Source of the DNA: Marmoricola sp. URHB0036
GTDB taxonomy: Bacteria; Actinomycetota; Actinomycetes; Propionibacteriales; Nocardioidaceae
NCBI RefSeq assembly: GCF_000426045.1
Contig: NZ_AUEP01000016.1
Location: 55,591-119,590, forward strand
DNA length: 64,000 bases
Reading direction: 5' to 3'
Both the position numbers and the translations under genes were made by a program. Below the pieces are notes generated by a model, which had not been told where the DNA came from, did no database searches, and saw nothing but the letters and a program-made list of their open reading frames with translations. Below are positions 1-6,915 of this stretch, piece after piece (positions within the stretch are counted from its first letter, which is position 1; every line of letters begins with the position of its first letter).

Positions 1-193
1 GGACCCGCTGCTGGAGCCCAGGACAGTTATCGCGCGGGCGCCCCCCGATTCGAGCCCGACCCGATGCGATCGCCTGGCGAGCGTATCGCAGGTATCTCGG
101 CGGTTCCATCAAGAGATCAGGCAGCGGGATGCGGTCTAGGACGCAACTCCCCAACCCGTTACAGCCGCCCTACCATGGGTGAACCGCTCCAGA

Positions 194-240
194 CCTCGGC
201 GGCACCTGACACGGCACACACTTTGGTGGTGCCGCCGAGG
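194..240. repeat. 13-bp perfect inverted repeat (stem-loop)
   Basis: CCTCGGCGGCACC at 194-206 is the exact reverse complement of GGTGCCGCCGAGG at 228-240, separated by 21 nt. It would form a strong hairpin on either strand. No T-run follows, so it could be an intrinsic terminator of the GC-rich actinobacterial type or a remnant of a mobile element end; the sequence does not decide. Confidence 0.6.
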
Positions 241-251
241 GCACAGCGGCG

Positions 252-321
252 GATACCTGTCGCCCAGGCCCCCGGCTGGCGTCCCCCGGTCCGGCACGTG
301 AGGGCGTGGGCGACAGGTATC
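252..321. repeat. 15-bp perfect inverted repeat, arms 40 nt apart
   Basis: GATACCTGTCGCCCA (252-266) is the exact reverse complement of TGGGCGACAGGTATC (307-321). The arms enclose 40 nt. The spacing is long for a terminator, so paired operator sites or element ends are alternatives. It lies about 90 nt upstream of the HTH gene at 413. Confidence 0.55.
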
Positions 322-412
322 GCACACCAACCCTCGCCGTCACCGGATCTGCCAGACAGAATTATCCGTGGACAGCGCCCTCGGAGCCGCTGACCCGTCC
401 TGACCTCGCTGC

Positions 413-628
413 ATGGAATCGCGATTCCTCACCAAGGCGCAGGTCGCCGAGGAACTCAACATCAACGGCGACGCCCAGCTCTACGCGCTGATTCGCCGCG
501 GCGAAATCCGACACATCAAGGTCGGCGGCCGCGGTGTCCAGCGCATCGAACGGACCGAGCTAGAGAAGTACATCCTGCTGGCATACGAGGAAACGGCGCG
601 GTGGATCGAGCCGCGACCCACCACCTGA
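413..628 (+). CDS. Small helix-turn-helix (excisionase-type) DNA-binding protein
   Basis: This 71-residue protein is almost entirely one MerR/excisionase-like winged HTH: an N-terminal LTKAQVAEELN helix pair, a YALIRRGEIRHIKVGGRG recognition helix and wing, then an RTELEKYI helix. The pattern is typical of stand-alone actinobacterial HTH proteins that act as small transcription regulators or recombination directionality factors. No integrase lies nearby, so a regulatory role is the simpler reading. The ATG at 413 puts the fold at the N-terminus; no strong Shine-Dalgarno is visible. The end of the gene overlaps the open frame of a histidine kinase remnant starting at 601, which suggests a recombination junction just after it. 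Confidence 0.75.
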   Translation: MESRFLTKAQVAEELNINGDAQLYALIRRGEIRHIKVGGRGVQRIERTELEKYILLAYEETARWIEPRPTT

Positions 629-987
629 GCATGGTGCTGGTGGAGGGCAACAGGCACTGGCTCGACGTCGCGCTGCGCAACCTTGTCTCCAACGCTCTGC
701 GGTACGGCGAGGGCACCGTGTCCATCACCGCCACGCAGTTCGGCGAGCGCGTCCTGCTCACCGTCAGCGACGAGGGCCCCGGTTTCCCGCCCGAGTTCAT
801 CGAGAAGGCCTTCGACCGTTTCTCCCGCGCGGAGTCCAGCCGGACCAGCCCAGGAACAGGTCTGGGCCTGTCCCTGGTCCAGGCAGTGGTCGAGGCCCAC
901 GCAGGCACCGCAGCCATCGTCGGCAGCAGCGTGACCCTCGACCTCCCTGCGCGCCCGTCACGGGCAGGGCAGGATCCCGGCCGCTGA
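601..987 (+). pseudogene. Truncated sensor histidine kinase (HATPase domain only)
   Basis: About 128 residues match only the C-terminal ATP-binding domain of a two-component histidine kinase: N-box LRNLVSNALRYGEG, G1-box DEGPGFPP, F-box AFDRFSRAESS and G2-box GTGLGLSLVQAVVEAHAG. The sensor, HAMP and HisKA (phospho-His) parts, normally some 250-350 residues, are missing, and the extreme C-terminus looks shortened. Without HisKA it cannot be an ordinary kinase. The open frame begins at a GTG inside the preceding HTH gene, with an ATG at 631. No response regulator is adjacent. It is best read as a gene remnant; a solo anti-sigma-like HATPase is possible but less likely given the kinase-type boxes. 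Confidence 0.75.
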
Positions 988-1117
988 TCCACCGGGTTCG
1001 CGGAGGCGCGTCTACGTCACCAGATGTTCACCCAAACATCGTTCACATTTCCCTCATGTTGGCTCCCTAAGGTCTGCCCGGACCGCCGAACACCTCGGCA
1101 CCAAGGGAGCGACAGCA
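988..1117. other. Intergenic region upstream of the polyphosphate-type operon
   Basis: This 130-nt gap contains a locally AT-richer stretch near 1025-1070 that would suit a promoter, followed by the AAGGGAG ribosome-binding site of the gene at 1118. No certain -10/-35 pair was assigned. Confidence 0.4.
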
Positions 1118-1747
1118 GTGACCGCATCGACACTCACCGGACTCGGCATCGACGTGCTGGCCCTGTTCACCCTCGTGGGCTGGCTCTACCGCCGACGCGC
1201 CGCCGCACCCGAGATGACGATGGTCTTCGTCACTCTCAACATCGGCCTGGTCGCCGCATTGACGGCGATCACGGCCGGGCACTTCCCCGCCGGCGTCGGG
1301 TTCGGGCTCTTCGGCCTGCTCAGCCTGGTCCGGTTGCGCAGCGCTGCCTTCAGCATCAAGGACGTCGCCTACACGTTCTCCGCGCTCGTCCTGGGCCTGG
1401 TCAACGGGCTCCCCGACCGCCACCTGGCACTCATCGTCGCGCTGAACGTCCTCGTGCTGGCTGCCGTCTGGCTCGTCGACGACTCCAAGACCCGGGTGCC
1501 GACCAGGGTGCTGCGCCTGACCCTCGACCAGGCCCTGGTCGCGCCCGACGAGGTGCGGGCCGAGGTCGCCAGACGCCTGGGACACCAGCCGATCGCCGTG
1601 GTGGTCGAGCAGGTCGACTTCGTCAGGGAGACCACCGTGGTCGCCGTACGCCACCAGGTCGAGGAGGGGTGGGCCAGCCTGTCCACCCTGCGCGACACCA
1701 CTGACCTCGAGCCGGACGTGACGAACGAGGTGACAGCCCGTGCCTGA
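1118..1747 (+). CDS. DUF4956 family membrane protein
   Basis: The 209-residue protein has four or five predicted membrane segments in its first 120 residues, including a GVGFGLFGLLSLVRLRS segment typical of DUF4956, and a soluble C-terminal region of about 90 residues. The molecular function of DUF4956 is not established. Members are often found beside VTC-type polyphosphate polymerases, as here, so a role in the membrane side of polyphosphate synthesis is inferred from context. The start is GTG with a good AAGGGAG ribosome-binding site. The 3' end overlaps the next gene by 8 nt, so the two are translationally coupled and form an operon with the phosphatase at 2567. Confidence 0.85.
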   Translation: MTASTLTGLGIDVLALFTLVGWLYRRRAAAPEMTMVFVTLNIGLVAALTAITAGHFPAGVGFGLFGLLSLVRLRSAAFSIKDVAYTFSALVLGLVNGLPDRHLALIVALNVLVLAAVWLVDDSKTRVPTRVLRLTLDQALVAPDEVRAEVARRLGHQPIAVVVEQVDFVRETTVVAVRHQVEEGWASLSTLRDTTDLEPDVTNEVTARA

Positions 1748-2570
1748 CTTGCCCGGACTGGAGTCACTGCCCCTGATCACACTTCCCGAGGTGCTCGCCA
1801 CAGCGCCCGCGACCACGCGCGTTGACCGCAAGTACCTCGTGCCGACCGGACGTGGCGAGAGGTTCCTCGACCAGCTGCCCGGATCGATGCGGTTGCTCAG
1901 CATCGACGGACGACTCACCACGTCCTACCGCAGCACCTACTTCGACACCGCCGACCTGCTCACCTGCCGGGCACACATCCAGGGCCGACGGCGCCGATGG
2001 AAGGCACGCAGCCGCCTCTACGTCGAGGACCGCCTGTGCCGGCTCGAGCTCAAGGTGCGCGACGGCAGCGGGCTGACCCGCAAGTTCTTCCACCTGACCG
2101 AACCTGATGCCTACGGCCACATGACCGGCGATGCCGCGGAGTTCTTCGGCACCCAGTTGCGGGCACACGGGCTGCTGCTCGCACCGCGCCTCGCACCGGC
2201 CGTCGAGGTGAGCTACACGCGCGCCACGTTGGCTGACCCGGCGACCGGTGCCCGCGTGACCATCGACCTCGGGGTCCGCGCCACCCGCGGAGACCACGCG
2301 GTCGAGCTCGACCCGGGCCACCTCGTCGTCGAGACCAAGGGCACCCGGACACCCGGGACCGCCGACAAGCTCCTCAAGGAGCTCGGCGCCCGCCCGGTCT
2401 CCTTCAGCAAGTACGCCGCCTCGGCCTCCCTGATGGACGCACGTATCGCCGACAACGACGTACGCCACCTGCTGGGCCGCCAGCTCCGGCTCACCACCCC
2501 GGCCGCTGCACCAGGCGAAACCACGCCCAGCACCCAGCTTGCCCACCCAAGCCTCCGGAGAAGCGCATGA
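1740..2570 (+). CDS. VTC-domain polyphosphate polymerase
   Basis: A 276-residue VTC-domain protein of the triphosphate-tunnel metalloenzyme fold, predicted to polymerise polyphosphate from nucleoside triphosphate. Tunnel-lining charged residues are visible in order: DRKY (29-32), SYRSTYFDT (62-70), the basic run RRRRWKAR around 83-90, RLELKVRDG (101-109) and the late VVETKG and SFSKYA motifs. These match bacterial proteins annotated as polyphosphate polymerase domain proteins. The GTG start overlaps the DUF4956 gene by 8 nt, and the stop overlaps the next ATG (ATGA). It lacks the SPX and membrane domains of yeast Vtc4, so the DUF4956 protein may provide the membrane anchor (inference). Confidence 0.85.
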   Translation: MPDLPGLESLPLITLPEVLATAPATTRVDRKYLVPTGRGERFLDQLPGSMRLLSIDGRLTTSYRSTYFDTADLLTCRAHIQGRRRRWKARSRLYVEDRLCRLELKVRDGSGLTRKFFHLTEPDAYGHMTGDAAEFFGTQLRAHGLLLAPRLAPAVEVSYTRATLADPATGARVTIDLGVRATRGDHAVELDPGHLVVETKGTRTPGTADKLLKELGARPVSFSKYAASASLMDARIADNDVRHLLGRQLRLTTPAAAPGETTPSTQLAHPSLRRSA

Positions 2571-3538
2571 GCACCCCCGACACACGACCCGACACACGAC
2601 CCGACACACGGCCCGAGACACGCCCCGCCGCGACTCCAGGCGGTCCGAGCGGCCGAACGCGTCCGAGGCAGAGCACACGCACCCCGAACCGCCGCTTCGT
2701 CGCCGTCGCGCTGCTCGCCGTCGTGGCCATCCTGGCCGGTCTTGTCGGCCCCACTGTCTGGGCCAAGGTCACCGGAACAACGTCGGGCAACACCTCCGCG
2801 AAGGACAGGATCGCCGCCGCCCCACCTCCGCTGCTGTTCGCCGCCAGCCAGGTGGCCACCACAGCCACCGACGTCGCAGCTCAGCACCAGCAGGCCTCCG
2901 AGCTCATCGCGAGCTGGGCCTCGGCACACGGCACCCGGACCGACGACAAAGCGTTCGTGGCCTGGCTCGAGCAGGTCTTCCCGGCACCGCCACCCTCCCT
3001 GGCCTCCGAGATGCCCACCGTGGTCGCGCTGGACCGGGCCCGCACGGCCCCTGGGGTTGCGGCCGCGACCTGGCTGGAGACCTACGGCAAGAAGGACATC
3101 TGGAAGCTCTACGCCCACGACCAGAAGGAAGTCCTCGACCCCTCGACCGGCAAGGACCGCAAGGCCGAGGAGAAGGCGGTGCTGAAGATGTCCAAGCAGG
3201 TGGCCGACGACCTCGGCACCCGGTACGGCTCCTCCGCCCCCTACGTTCGGATGCCGTCGCTCCGCAAGGACCACACCGTCACCTCCGGCCAGAAGTGCCC
3301 GTGCTCCTACCCCTCCCGCCACGCAGCAGCCGCGGCAGCATCACGCACCGTGCTCGGCACACTGATGCCGGACCGCGTCGCGCAGTATCGCGCCATGGAG
3401 TCACAGGTCGACTACTCCCGCGTCTACATGGCCGGCCACTTCCCCGGTGACATCCGCGCCGGCGCACTGCTCGGCGACGTCATCGGCGACTACTTCCTGA
3501 TCACCCGTAACGACGTGGCCCCGAGCAGACTGGGTTGA
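2567..3538 (+). CDS. PAP2-like (class A acid phosphatase type) membrane-anchored phosphatase
   Basis: A 323-residue protein with a short cytoplasmic, Pro/Thr-rich N-terminus carrying four TRPD-like repeats, one membrane segment at about 43-64, and an extracytoplasmic phosphatase domain. The vanadium-dependent phosphatase motifs are visible: PSRHAAAAAA (motif 2) and SRVYMAGHFPGDIRAG (motif 3, with the catalytic His and Asp). Motif 1 is less clear, a Lys-rich stretch in the middle. The family removes phosphate from diverse substrates outside the membrane. It is coupled by an ATGA overlap to the polyphosphate polymerase gene, so it might act on polyphosphate or a phosphorylated export product; that is inference from the operon only. 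Confidence 0.8.
   Translation: MSTPDTRPDTRPDTRPETRPAATPGGPSGRTRPRQSTRTPNRRFVAVALLAVVAILAGLVGPTVWAKVTGTTSGNTSAKDRIAAAPPPLLFAASQVATTATDVAAQHQQASELIASWASAHGTRTDDKAFVAWLEQVFPAPPPSLASEMPTVVALDRARTAPGVAAATWLETYGKKDIWKLYAHDQKEVLDPSTGKDRKAEEKAVLKMSKQVADDLGTRYGSSAPYVRMPSLRKDHTVTSGQKCPCSYPSRHAAAAAASRTVLGTLMPDRVAQYRAMESQVDYSRVYMAGHFPGDIRAGALLGDVIGDYFLITRNDVAPSRLG
2579..2626 (+). repeat. Four tandem 12-bp units inside the phosphatase gene
   Basis: GACACACGACCC occurs twice exactly (2579-2590, 2591-2602), followed by GACACACGGCCC and the diverged GAGACACGCCCC. The units encode DTRP/ETRP repeats in the cytoplasmic N-terminus. The near-identity at DNA level suggests recent slippage expansion. Confidence 0.8.
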
Positions 3539-3567
3539 GTCTCCGTCTCCATGACGAGCCGAGCGGA

Positions 3568-3610
3568 GACCTCGGCGAGTAGGGCGCGGCAAGCCCATCT
3601 CGCCGAGGTC
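3568..3610. terminator. 12-bp stem-loop after the polyphosphate-type operon
   Basis: GACCTCGGCGAG (3568-3579) pairs perfectly with CTCGCCGAGGTC (3599-3610) around a 19-nt loop, 30 nt after the phosphatase stop. It lies between convergent coding stretches, so it may terminate both. There is no T-run, as is common in actinobacteria. Confidence 0.6.
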
Positions 3611-3623
3611 GAAGGTGTCCGTC

Positions 3624-3899
3624 TCAGTGCATGTGCATGTTTCCGCCGCCGCCGATCACCTTGGTGGCCGGCATCCGAAGCATCGCGAAGACCGCACCGA
3701 TCGCTGCGGCGCCGATGAACCCAGCTGAGAACGCATCGGCTGCACCAGTCGTGGTGGCCAGCGACCCGGCGCTGGACGCGACCGCGGACAGGATGGCGAC
3801 ACCCAGCGCAGCCCCGATTTCGTGGCCGGTCATCAGGAACCCGGAGGCGACTCCGGCGTGGGAGGCCCGCACCCGACACGGCCTGGTGCTGCTCACCAC
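3624..3899 (-). pseudogene. C-terminal remnant of an MFS drug-type transporter
   Basis: About 91 residues resemble the last two or three membrane helices of a DHA2/EmrB-QacA transporter, with the family-typical HAGVASGFLMTGHEIGAALG segment followed by a GFIGAAAIGAVFAML helix and a His-rich tail. Some 400 N-terminal residues are missing. Upstream, in another frame around 3900-3945, a short hydrophobic run continues the same kind of helix, suggesting a frameshift plus a larger deletion. It is not expected to function. Together with the kinase remnant at 601-987 it brackets the polyphosphate-type operon. Confidence 0.7.
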
Positions 3900-3945
3900 C
3901 AGCTACGCCCACGCTCAGACCGAGGAGGGTCAGCGCGAGGTCATT

Positions 3946-3989
3946 CGGCCCCCGCCGGGGGAATCTGGGGGAAACCCTGGCGGGGGCCG
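3946..3989 (-). terminator. 11-bp stem-loop downstream of glnA
   Basis: CGGCCCCCGCC (3946-3956) and GGCGGGGGCCG (3979-3989) are perfect reverse complements around a 22-nt loop, 40 nt past the glnA stop codon. This is a likely terminator for the minus-strand glnA transcript. Confidence 0.65.
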
Positions 3990-4028
3990 TGCGTTCTCGC
4001 AGGTCAGGGCCGCAATTGGCCCTGTCTG

Positions 4029-5447
4029 TCAGATGTCGTAGTAGAGCTCGAACTCGTGCGGGTGCGGGCGCAGCTGCACGGGCAGGATCTCCTGGGTGCG
4101 CTTGAAGTCGATCCAGGTCTCGATCAGGTCGGGCGTGAACACGTTGCCCTCGGTGAGGAAGTCGTGGTCGCGCTCGAGGTTGTCGAGTACGGCGTTGAGC
4201 GAGGTCGGCACCTGGTCGATCTCGGCCATCTCGTCCGGCGGGAGCTCGTAGATGTCCTTGTCGATCGGCTCCGAGGGCTCGATCTTGTTCTTGATGCCGT
4301 CGAGGCCGGCGAGCAGCAGCGCCGAGAAGGCTAGGTAGGGGTTCGCCGACGGGTCGGGGCAGCGGAACTCGATGCGCTTGGCCTTCGGGTTCGAGCCGGT
4401 GATCGGGATGCGGACGCAGGCCGAGCGGTTGCGCTGGGAGTACACCAGCGAGATCGGCGCCTCGAAGCCCGGCACCAGGCGGTGGTAGGAGTTCACCGTC
4501 GGGTTGGTGAACGCCAGCAGCGACGGCGCGTGCTTGAGGATGCCGCCGATGTAGTGGCGGGCCATGTCGGAGAGGCCGGCGTAGCCGGTCTCGTCGTAGA
4601 AGAGCGGCTCACCCTCGTTCCAGATGGACTGGTGGCAGTGCATGCCGGACCCGTTGTCGCCGAAGATCGGCTTGGGCATGAAGGTCGCGGTCTTGTCGTT
4701 GCGCCACGCGACGTTCTTGATGATGTACTTGAACTTCATCACGTCGTCGGCTGCCTTGAGCAGCTCGTCGAACTTGTAGTTGATCTCGGCCTGGCCGGCG
4801 GTGCCGACCTCGTGGTGGGCCCGCTCGACGACCAGCCCGGACTTCTCCAGCTCGATGACCATCTCGTCGCGCAACTCGCCGAAGTGGTCGTACGGCGCGA
4901 CGGGGAAGTAGCCGCCCTTGTACTTCACCTTGTAGCCGCGGTTGTTGTCCTCGGAACCGGAGTTCCAGGCGCCGGCCTCGGAGTCGATCTCGTAGAAGCC
5001 GGTGTTGGCCTTGGTCTCGAAGCGCACGTTGTCGAAGACGTAGAACTCAGCCTCGGGGGCGAAGTACGCCTTGTCGCCGATGCCGGTGCTCGCGAGGTAG
5101 GCCATCGCCTTGCGCGCGATGTTGCGCGGGTCGCGCGAGTAGGCCTCGCCGGTGATCGGGTCGTGGATGAAGAAGTTGACGACCAGGGTCTTGGCGACGC
5201 GGAAGGGGTCGAGGTACGCCGTGGTCGGGTCGGGGAACAGCGACATGTCCGACTCGTGGATGGCCTGGAAGCCGCGGATAGAGGACCCGTCGAAGTTCAG
5301 ACCGTCGTCGAAGACCGACTGGTCGAAGGAGGACACCGGCACCGTGAAGTGCTGCATCACACCCGGCAGGTCACAGAAACGGACGTCGACCATCTCGACG
5401 CCCTCGTCCTTGACGTACTTCAGCAGCTCTTCGCTGTTCTGGAACAT
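4029..5447 (-). CDS. glnA: Type I glutamine synthetase
   Basis: The 472-residue protein makes glutamine from glutamate, ammonia and ATP in the cytoplasm and is the main ammonium assimilation enzyme. Visible are the N-terminal [13 protein letters not shown] segment, the DGSSIRGF signature (53-60), the metal-binding PEAEFYVFD segment with Glu132 and Glu134, and near the C-terminus KDIYELPP with Tyr at about 400, the site adenylylated in GSI-type enzymes. Length and the Tyr site match M. tuberculosis GlnA1. The open frame continues upstream to 5978, but the start at 5447 has a perfect AGGAGG ribosome-binding site and begins the conserved MFQNSEELL sequence. A GlnR-type box lies about 120 nt upstream. 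Confidence 0.98.
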   Translation of the reverse strand: MFQNSEELLKYVKDEGVEMVDVRFCDLPGVMQHFTVPVSSFDQSVFDDGLNFDGSSIRGFQAIHESDMSLFPDPTTAYLDPFRVAKTLVVNFFIHDPITGEAYSRDPRNIARKAMAYLASTGIGDKAYFAPEAEFYVFDNVRFETKANTGFYEIDSEAGAWNSGSEDNNRGYKVKYKGGYFPVAPYDHFGELRDEMVIELEKSGLVVERAHHEVGTAGQAEINYKFDELLKAADDVMKFKYIIKNVAWRNDKTATFMPKPIFGDNGSGMHCHQSIWNEGEPLFYDETGYAGLSDMARHYIGGILKHAPSLLAFTNPTVNSYHRLVPGFEAPISLVYSQRNRSACVRIPITGSNPKAKRIEFRCPDPSANPYLAFSALLLAGLDGIKNKIEPSEPIDKDIYELPPDEMAEIDQVPTSLNAVLDNLERDHDFLTEGNVFTPDLIETWIDFKRTQEILPVQLRPHPHEFELYYDI

Positions 5448-5565
5448 TCGTCCTCCTTGGCCGCTCGGGGCGACCGCTGACATCGGTGAGTTGTCGCGTG
5501 CCCGACGTGTGCGCCCGCGACGATGCGAACCTACGGATGGGCCGTTGCACGACCGTATCCACTTT

Positions 5566-5581
5566 GTTTCACCGATGTTAC
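5566..5581 (-). promoter_or_regulatory. Putative GlnR binding site upstream of glnA
   Basis: On the minus strand this reads GTAAC, six bases, GAAAC, matching the gTnAC-N6-GaAAC half-site known for actinobacterial GlnR. Five to six bases further on GATAC could be part of a degenerate second half. It lies 119-134 nt before the glnA ATG, a suitable position for nitrogen control. Whether this genome has GlnR cannot be told from the window. Confidence 0.55.
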
Positions 5582-5633
5582 GGGCGTCCGATGGCTGGCG
5601 TCGGGGCCCGGAGTCGGCCCAGCGGCGCCCGGA

Positions 5634-5639
5634 TAGGGT
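5634..5639 (+). promoter_or_regulatory. Leaderless -10 hexamer of the RDD gene
   Basis: TAGGGT ends exactly six bases before the GTG at 5646, the geometry expected when the transcript starts at the start codon. There is no Shine-Dalgarno in the six intervening bases. Confidence 0.55.
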
Positions 5640-5645
5640 CCCTTT

Positions 5646-6014
5646 GTGCTCGAGTACGCCTCCTGGCCGCGACGGATCGCCGCCCTGGTCATCGACTGGT
5701 TCGTCTCGAGCCTGGTCACCATCGGCATCGTCGGCCTCGGTGACTACGGCCGTCAGGGCAGCAGCTCCAGCTGGGTGGTGCTCGGTGTCTTCGCCCTCGA
5801 GGTCGCGGTGCTGACCACCCTGGCCGGCGGCTCGTTCGGCCAGCTCATCGTGCGGATCCGGGTGCTCACCACCGAGGGCCGTCCGCTCAGTCTGTTGGTG
5901 GCGATCGCGCGCACGCTGCTGATCTGCGTGGTCGTCCCGCCGCTGATCTTCGAGAACGCCACCGGACGTGGGCTGCACGACCGCTGGACCCGTTCAGCGG
6001 CGTACGTCCGGTGA
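5646..6014 (+). CDS. RDD family small membrane protein
   Basis: A 122-residue protein with three or four hydrophobic segments and the RDD pattern: an N-terminal [14 protein letters not shown] (Arg and Asp) and a C-terminal [14 protein letters not shown] proteins are integral membrane proteins, some linked to cation/proton exchange, most of unknown role. The gene is divergent from glnA, an arrangement that from memory is conserved in other actinobacteria. The GTG start is supported by the leaderless promoter just upstream. Confidence 0.85.
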   Translation: MLEYASWPRRIAALVIDWFVSSLVTIGIVGLGDYGRQGSSSSWVVLGVFALEVAVLTTLAGGSFGQLIVRIRVLTTEGRPLSLLVAIARTLLICVVVPPLIFENATGRGLHDRWTRSAAYVR

Positions 6015-6086
6015 CTGGCGCAATCCTCGGCGGACGGGCCGCGCTCGCCGTACTCTGATCCCAGAATCGGGACAAACGGGGGAACC

Positions 6087-6893
6087 ATGACATCGCGCAC
6101 GTGCCTGCTCACACGCACGCTGGCCGCCACACTGACGCTCGGAGTGGCGCTGACCGTCGCCGGCTGCGGCAACGAGAACACCGGGCCGGGCTACGACAAC
6201 TCCACGTCGAACTCCGGGGGAGTGGCCTACGCCGACCCGGAACTCGACAAGACCGACATCATGCGCGTGGCCTACGACGCGGCCAAGAAGGCCGGCACCG
6301 CCCACATCGCGATGACCATGACCGGGAAGTCCTCGTTCTCGGCCAAGGGCGACGTGGCCTACGGCCAGGCGCAGCCCCGCATGAGCATGTCGATGTCGAT
6401 GCCCCAGCTGGGCAAGGGCCGGATCGAGATGCGCTACGTCGGCAAGGTGCTCTACATGCAGATCCCCGGCGTCACCCCGGCCGGGAAGTACGTCGCCATC
6501 GACCCGTCCGACAAGAACTCCCCGCTCGCCAAGAGCTTTGCCGGCACCACCGACCAGATGGACCCGCTGCAGAGCATCAAGGCGATGGAGTCGGCCGTGC
6601 GCAGCTCGGAGCGGGTGGGCAAGCAGACGATGGACGGGGTGACCGTCGAGCACTACAAGCTCACCGTCGACACCGCGGCCCTGGTCAAGGGCCTCTCGAC
6701 GGCCCAGCTTGCACAGGCCAAGGTGCCGAAGAGCATCACCTACGACCTCTGGCTCGACGAGCAGCACCGTCTCCACCGGACGAGCTTCGACATGTCCGGT
6801 GAGCACTTCGAGGCGACGATGTCGAAGTGGGGCCAGCCTGTGAAGGTCGACGCTCCGCCCCACGCCCAGATCATGGCGATGCCGGGCGCCTGA
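6087..6893 (+). CDS. Secreted lipoprotein, LolA/LppX-like fold
   Basis: This 268-residue protein has a signal peptide ending in the lipobox TVAGC, so it is expected to be lipid-anchored outside the membrane. The mature part shows alternating beta-strand patterns (for example MRVAYDAAKKAGTAHIAM and TYDLWLDEQHRLHR) typical of actinobacterial LppX/LprG-type lipoproteins, which fold like LolA and bind lipids or glycolipids. Ligand and partner are unknown; no transporter gene is adjacent. A GGGGGAA ribosome-binding site precedes the ATG. Functional assignment is by fold-type resemblance only. Confidence 0.75.
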   Translation: MTSRTCLLTRTLAATLTLGVALTVAGCGNENTGPGYDNSTSNSGGVAYADPELDKTDIMRVAYDAAKKAGTAHIAMTMTGKSSFSAKGDVAYGQAQPRMSMSMSMPQLGKGRIEMRYVGKVLYMQIPGVTPAGKYVAIDPSDKNSPLAKSFAGTTDQMDPLQSIKAMESAVRSSERVGKQTMDGVTVEHYKLTVDTAALVKGLSTAQLAQAKVPKSITYDLWLDEQHRLHRTSFDMSGEHFEATMSKWGQPVKVDAPPHAQIMAMPGA

Positions 6894-6915
6894 CGAGGTC
6901 AGCGGCCGAGGTGGC

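Larger units (their letters stand above)
1..412. other. Left-edge stretch without a supported gene
   Basis: No reading frame here looks like a protein: the open frames on both strands are rich in Arg and Pro and have no recognisable domain. The stretch does hold two clear inverted repeats, at 194-240 and 252-321, listed separately. It ends at a small HTH gene that starts at 413. Confidence 0.6.

Noticed and set aside
64..393. Possible small protein at the left edge
   Set aside because: No ribosome-binding site, Arg/Pro-rich composition with no pattern, and it runs through the two inverted repeats.
601..987. Functional stand-alone anti-sigma-type kinase
   Set aside because: The boxes, spacing and F-box are those of sensor histidine kinases, and the frame starts inside the preceding gene, so a remnant is the better explanation.
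5448..5978. N-terminal extension of glnA to 5978
   Set aside because: The extension is unlike any glutamine synthetase, overlaps the divergent RDD gene, and the ATG at 5447 has a perfect ribosome-binding site.
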